DNA of 64,000 nucleotides from Promethearchaeia archaeon (GTDB taxonomy: Archaea; Asgardarchaeota; Lokiarchaeia; Sigyniarchaeales; SOKP01), in contig JAHQWG010000016.1 of assembly GCA_029856045.1 (NCBI GenBank), positions 375,921-439,920 of the forward strand, written 5' to 3'. Positions 60,020 through 64,000 of this stretch are shown here, one piece after another; within the stretch, counting starts at the first letter, position 1; every line of letters begins with the position of its first letter. The position numbers were made by a program, and so were the translations under genes. Under the pieces are notes generated by a model. The model was not told the DNA's origin. It worked only from the letters and a program-made list of their open reading frames with translations, and made no database searches.

Positions 60020-61403
60020 TTATTTTACTCCAATCTGAAAAATTAATAATTTTATTATAAGTTTCAGTAATACTTTTGAAGAGCACACAGCCAATACAAA
60101 ACATATCAACAAAATCCTCATCAGAGAGGTTTAATATGTCCCTAGTACTTGGTGATATTGCTAATGCACGATCTGCCTCAATTTTTCCATCGTAACCACT
60201 TAAATTAACCACAAATTCCTGTTTATTCAATGTCCCTCCATAAGAATTACGTGCAATTCTAACTAAACCACCAATTGGAATTATTTTCCCTTCTTTTTGA
60301 CTCAAATAAATTCTAATATCAAAAGTGTGATTTCCATTTCTCCAATCAATTAAGGAAAAATTTGCCATTTCCATAATCGTATAGGGATATGGATCTCGAA
60401 TTTTAAGGAATTTTCCGAAAAATTCATCTTTACTTTTCTTAATAATATTTCTAAAATTCGAGGGATCTTCATCAGAACTAATAGGAATAATACCTGCTCC
60501 ACCAGATCCACCACTTGGTTTAATAATAAAATTTGTATTATAATTTTTAACAACAAAATCCATTTTTTTCAATAAATCCTCTTCATTCATTCCTTTACTA
60601 AACATCAGATATTTTACTCGATATTTTTCTAACTTACTTTTAGCAAAATATTCAGCTAAATAAGTTAAAGATTTATCATCTGTAATTAAAAAAATCGGAT
60701 TAACAATAGCTGTATTTATTTTTCGAAAATCTTCTCTTACTAATCGTTTAAAATCTTCATCTTTTATCCTACGAGCAATTCCATCTCCGATTAATAAATT
60801 TACTTTTTGATCTTTATACATAACCCAATTATCTCTAAATGAGATATTCAAGGCTATATTTTTATAATCTGTGATAAAAAATGCCACGTCTTCAGTAAAA
60901 AATCCTTTAAAATTTAATTCAGTATAAATATTGACGCTATATCCTATTTCTAATATTTTTTTTTTCAAATATTCTAATAGAAAAATCTTTTCATGAAGCA
61001 GCGCATCATCAATAGGCGTGCCAACTAAAATAAAGAGCTTACTATCTTCTCTTTTATTGTTTTTTAAGGAATTTTTTATGGCTTGTAAATATCCATCATA
61101 TAACAATCCTTGTTGTTTAGGTGTTATGATTGAAAGACCTCTTGACGAGCCTCCATTCGTCTCAAGTATGAAAAATCTCTTACGCCCATTATTTTTTTCC
61201 ACCATAAAATCAATAGCACCAGCATAAAACATTTCTTTCTCAATTAAATAATGTTCTTTTGACTTCTTTAATTTTTTTAATGCCCTTTCTCTGATTTTAT
61301 CGGCGTATTTATCATCTTGTGATTCTCTCAGTAATTTAAATGATATTAGATTTACACCAAAATATTTACCCAACTCAATTAAATCTGACTCATCTAATTT
61401 CAA
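60012..61403 (-). CDS. ATP-grasp domain protein
   Basis: FIIKPSGGSGGAGIIPI, FDIRIYLSQKEGKIIPIGGLVRIARNSYGG; overlaps the downstream M14-like gene. Confidence 0.82.
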   Translation of the reverse strand: MKLDESDLIELGKYFGVNLISFKLLRESQDDKYADKIRERALKKLKKSKEHYLIEKEMFYAGAIDFMVEKNNGRKRFFILETNGGSSRGLSIITPKQQGLLYDGYLQAIKNSLKNNKREDSKLFILVGTPIDDALLHEKIFLLEYLKKKILEIGYSVNIYTELNFKGFFTEDVAFFITDYKNIALNISFRDNWVMYKDQKVNLLIGDGIARRIKDEDFKRLVREDFRKINTAIVNPIFLITDDKSLTYLAEYFAKSKLEKYRVKYLMFSKGMNEEDLLKKMDFVVKNYNTNFIIKPSGGSGGAGIIPISSDEDPSNFRNIIKKSKDEFFGKFLKIRDPYPYTIMEMANFSLIDWRNGNHTFDIRIYLSQKEGKIIPIGGLVRIARNSYGGTLNKQEFVVNLSGYDGKIEADRALAISPSTRDILNLSDEDFVDMFCIGCVLFKSITETYNKIINFSDWSKIIE

Positions 61404-61539
61404 TTTTCTTCACCAAAAAATTAAGATCTTATCTCTTAAAATTCGTTTTCTTTTAAGAACTTTCTATCCAAGTTTTTCTTCAAATAAAAATTTAAATGTT
61501 GAGATATTTGTCAATCTGTAAAGATTTGTCTATTAAAAA

Positions 61540-62172
61540 ATGCCATTAAAAAAAGAAAATAAAAATTGGTTAAAGCGTGCAATGAAATTAAAAATGTCAC
61601 TAAGTTGTATTTCAGGTATCTTAGTTATCCTATTCTATTGTATCTTTACTTTTATTGCTATTACTTTATTTCCACTACCCTTGAATCCTATTGATAATTG
61701 GTTGAGTGATCTTGGCAATTCTGGCTATAGCCCTAATGGTGCTATATTCTTTAATATCGGTTGTATTCTAACTGGAAGTGCTTTATTTCCGTTTTATATA
61801 GGGTTACATAAATGGTATAGAGAAGAGAAATGGCAAAAATTCTTATTAATCATCACCCAAATAATCGGATGTTCTTCTGGATTTACTGAAATAATGATCG
61901 GGATCTTTTCTGAAAATTTTCAACCTGAACATAGTAATTGGTCATACACATTTTTCACTTTAAACCTCATAGTCTTGGTTTTAGGAAGCATTGTATTATT
62001 TAATCATCCCGATTTTATTAAACCAATTGGATACTATGGGATCGGTGTTGCTGTAATTAATTTACTTTTCGTGTTCTTTATTGTTACCCCTATATTAGAA
62101 TGGTTTACGGTTTTGACCGCTTTAGGTTATGTCGGCTTAGTCGTCTATAACATGTACAAAATTATAGATTGA
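61540..62172 (+). CDS. DUF998-like multi-TM protein
   Basis: DNWLSDLGNSGYSPNGAIFFNIGCILTG; about 6 TM. Confidence 0.75.
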   Translation: MPLKKENKNWLKRAMKLKMSLSCISGILVILFYCIFTFIAITLFPLPLNPIDNWLSDLGNSGYSPNGAIFFNIGCILTGSALFPFYIGLHKWYREEKWQKFLLIITQIIGCSSGFTEIMIGIFSENFQPEHSNWSYTFFTLNLIVLVLGSIVLFNHPDFIKPIGYYGIGVAVINLLFVFFIVTPILEWFTVLTALGYVGLVVYNMYKIID

Positions 62173-62301
62173 AATATTGAACTTAATAGAGTTAGTAGAC
62201 AGGACACAAGTAATTAACATTTAATTTTTTTTCCTTTTATTATTTCATTTCTATTTGTTTTTTAGTTGATCAGAATAATCGATTTAAAAAATAACATTTA
62301 G

Positions 62302-62421
62302 AAGGAGAAAATTTACAGACCTTACATCATTGTTGACGAAAGAGAGCCCACCAGTATAAAAACCGAGTTAGAAAAAATCGGGTGCGATCTAGTAGTACCT
62401 ATCTACCTAGATCAAGCTTAG
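62302..62421 (+). pseudogene. Truncated ERCC4 (XPF/Mus81)-type nuclease remnant
   Basis: in-frame YRPYIIVDEREPTSIKTELEKIGCDLVVPIYLDQA*; IIVDERE..S is the ERCC4 N-terminal motif; no ATG, no downstream ERKxxxD. Confidence 0.62.
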
Positions 62422-62473
62422 AAAAATGATTCAATTAAATCTTGACGATAATTATATAAGAAAGACTCACGGA

Positions 62474-63715
62474 TTAGAGATATAAATACCCTTGATAATT
62501 CCCCTTCACAGAAAGTCTTAAGCTGCCAATCACAATCTTTTTAATTTTAATTTGCTCCTTATAACTAAAATCCGAATACAAAAGAAAATATCGTTTCTCA
62601 GTATTTATATTAAAAAGAAGCCCTATATTAATTTGTTCGTTCTCTTCGGTTTTTAAAGCAACAATTACATAATGATAAGGTAATTTTACCAATTCTTCTA
62701 AATATAATTGTTTTTCGATAATTTTCTCATTTTCCAAGTCATAATCCTCTTTAATCAGAATTATCTCATTAAAAGGGACAGTAATTTTGCGAAATTTTTC
62801 AAAAACCATAGCAAATTGCCTTTGTCTTAAAAACCGGCGATCCTCTTTAGTTCTTTCAAAATAATAGTTATTAACTGCTTCTATTGAAAAGATTTTAGGT
62901 TTTGAACTGAGTTTTTTTATATCTTTCTCAATTTCCTCTAACTCTTCTACTTCCTTGTCTTTAAATATGATAACATAATCTGGTTGAATCATAGAACAAA
63001 AAAATTTTTTATAAAGTATACCAGTTTCTGTCTTGATCCAGCCATCTGTATCAATAAGAATGAACCTAGTTTCTTTATTTTCCTTGGAAAATTCTTCAAT
63101 TAATTCTTTAGAATAGTGGGGTAAGATAAATTTCAAATCAGCTTTTGGAAAAGTAGAACCAATAAATTTTGTGTCTTTAGAAATAAAATCTTGAGTTGAT
63201 AAAATATATGAATCTATCATTCCAATATTAATCGTTGTAGGAATATACATCTGCTGCTGACCTAAATCTGAATCTAAATATCCTCCCTTTAACCCCTCTG
63301 CTAAAAGTTTATTGGCTAAATATTTAATAAGTGTCGTTTTCCCGCTGCTAAGACCTAATACCATTATTTTTGCTGGGGTAGTACTAGTTAATTTTTTCAT
63401 ATCTTCAATAATTTTATTAGAAATTCTAATCCAACTTTCTGGAATCGAATTATCCTCCAATTTAATAACCTGGTCTTCATTCGCCACATAAATTTCAATC
63501 TCAGAATCTTCCAAAAATAATAAAGGATACCTTATACCGGTTGATATAATTATTACATTAGGATCTTTTATATTCGGTTCTAAAAGATCGATTTTTTCTC
63601 TTTTCTCTTTAACCTTTATAACTTTTCCAAAAATCTCAACTTCTCCCTCTAATAATGCTGCTTTAGAAGGTCCAGCCAATAAAATAGATTGCCCTTTTTT
63701 GTATTTCTTTATCAT
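62474..63715 (-). CDS. Clp1/Grc3-family polynucleotide 5'-kinase-like protein
   Basis: VLGLSSGKTTLIKYLANKLL, GGYLDSDLGQQQMYIPTTI, FIGSTFPKADLKFIL, LIDTDGWIK. Confidence 0.82.
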   Translation of the reverse strand: MIKKYKKGQSILLAGPSKAALLEGEVEIFGKVIKVKEKREKIDLLEPNIKDPNVIIISTGIRYPLLFLEDSEIEIYVANEDQVIKLEDNSIPESWIRISNKIIEDMKKLTSTTPAKIMVLGLSSGKTTLIKYLANKLLAEGLKGGYLDSDLGQQQMYIPTTINIGMIDSYILSTQDFISKDTKFIGSTFPKADLKFILPHYSKELIEEFSKENKETRFILIDTDGWIKTETGILYKKFFCSMIQPDYVIIFKDKEVEELEEIEKDIKKLSSKPKIFSIEAVNNYYFERTKEDRRFLRQRQFAMVFEKFRKITVPFNEIILIKEDYDLENEKIIEKQLYLEELVKLPYHYVIVALKTEENEQINIGLLFNINTEKRYFLLYSDFSYKEQIKIKKIVIGSLRLSVKGNYQGYLYL

Positions 63716-63779
63716 GTTGTATCAAAAAATATTTTTGAATTACTTTAAAATAATAAATTAGAAGATAAAAATATAACTA

Positions 63780-64000
63780 TCATATTTTTAATTCAACCAC
63801 TTTAAAAATTTCTTCAAATCCAAATTTAGTAAATAAACTCCTTACGTTTTCATCTAACTCCTTTTTAACAATGATTCTTACAGAGTTAATATGGTTCTTT
63901 CTAAAAAAATCTATTGAGTACCTTATTAATTCTTCCCCTAAACCTTCTCCTCTATAATTTGGATCAACTATTAAGTTTGAAATATTTCCAAATAAAAATC
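63780..64000 (-). CDS. GNAT-family acetyltransferase, partial (continues beyond window)
   Basis: minus-strand frame ...GNISNLIVDPNYRGEGLGEELIRYSIDFFRKNHINSVRIIVKKELDENVRSLFTKFGFEEIFKVVELKI*. Confidence 0.85.
   Translation of the reverse strand, partial: FLFGNISNLIVDPNYRGEGLGEELIRYSIDFFRKNHINSVRIIVKKELDENVRSLFTKFGFEEIFKVVELKI

Noticed and set aside
60350-60556. 68-aa minus ORF in an alternative frame inside the ATP-grasp gene
   Set aside because: Out-of-frame with the conserved ATP-grasp reading frame.

Overview
AT-rich, gene-dense archaeal chromosome segment. It is most consistent with an Asgard archaeon of the Lokiarchaeia/Promethearchaeota type: it carries an actin very close to eukaryotic actin, a Rab/Ras-like small GTPase with a C-terminal zinc ribbon, a roadblock/LC7-like protein, a probable membrane-anchored gelsolin-like protein, a eukaryotic-type PPP phosphatase next to a tandem-SH3 protein, and an SCP2 + thiolase pair. 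Archaeal housekeeping genes include rpoK, aEF-1beta with its COG2888 zinc-ribbon neighbour, RIO2, an Lsm protein, TyrRS, Hef, TldD/TldE, porGDAB, purB and a Clp1/Grc3-like kinase. Bacterial-looking genes include MutS/MutL, a Bacteroidota-like PurM, a Dam-type methylase, and a large PAS/GAF histidine kinase. Reading outside the supplied ORF track added five items: a tRNA-Val(CAC) with a 29-nt intron, a 55-aa zinc-ribbon protein, a decayed succinyl-CoA-synthetase-beta-like remnant, a truncated ERCC4-nuclease remnant, and a partial GNAT gene at the right edge. The leads I rate highest are the PPP/SH3 cassette, the overlapping ATP-grasp + M14-like pair, the gelsolin-TM protein, the GIFT(IFT52/GldG-like)+RHH-like fusion, and the two gene remnants. 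No CRISPR array, rRNA or transposase was recognised. All family calls come from reading motifs by eye; no database search was run.
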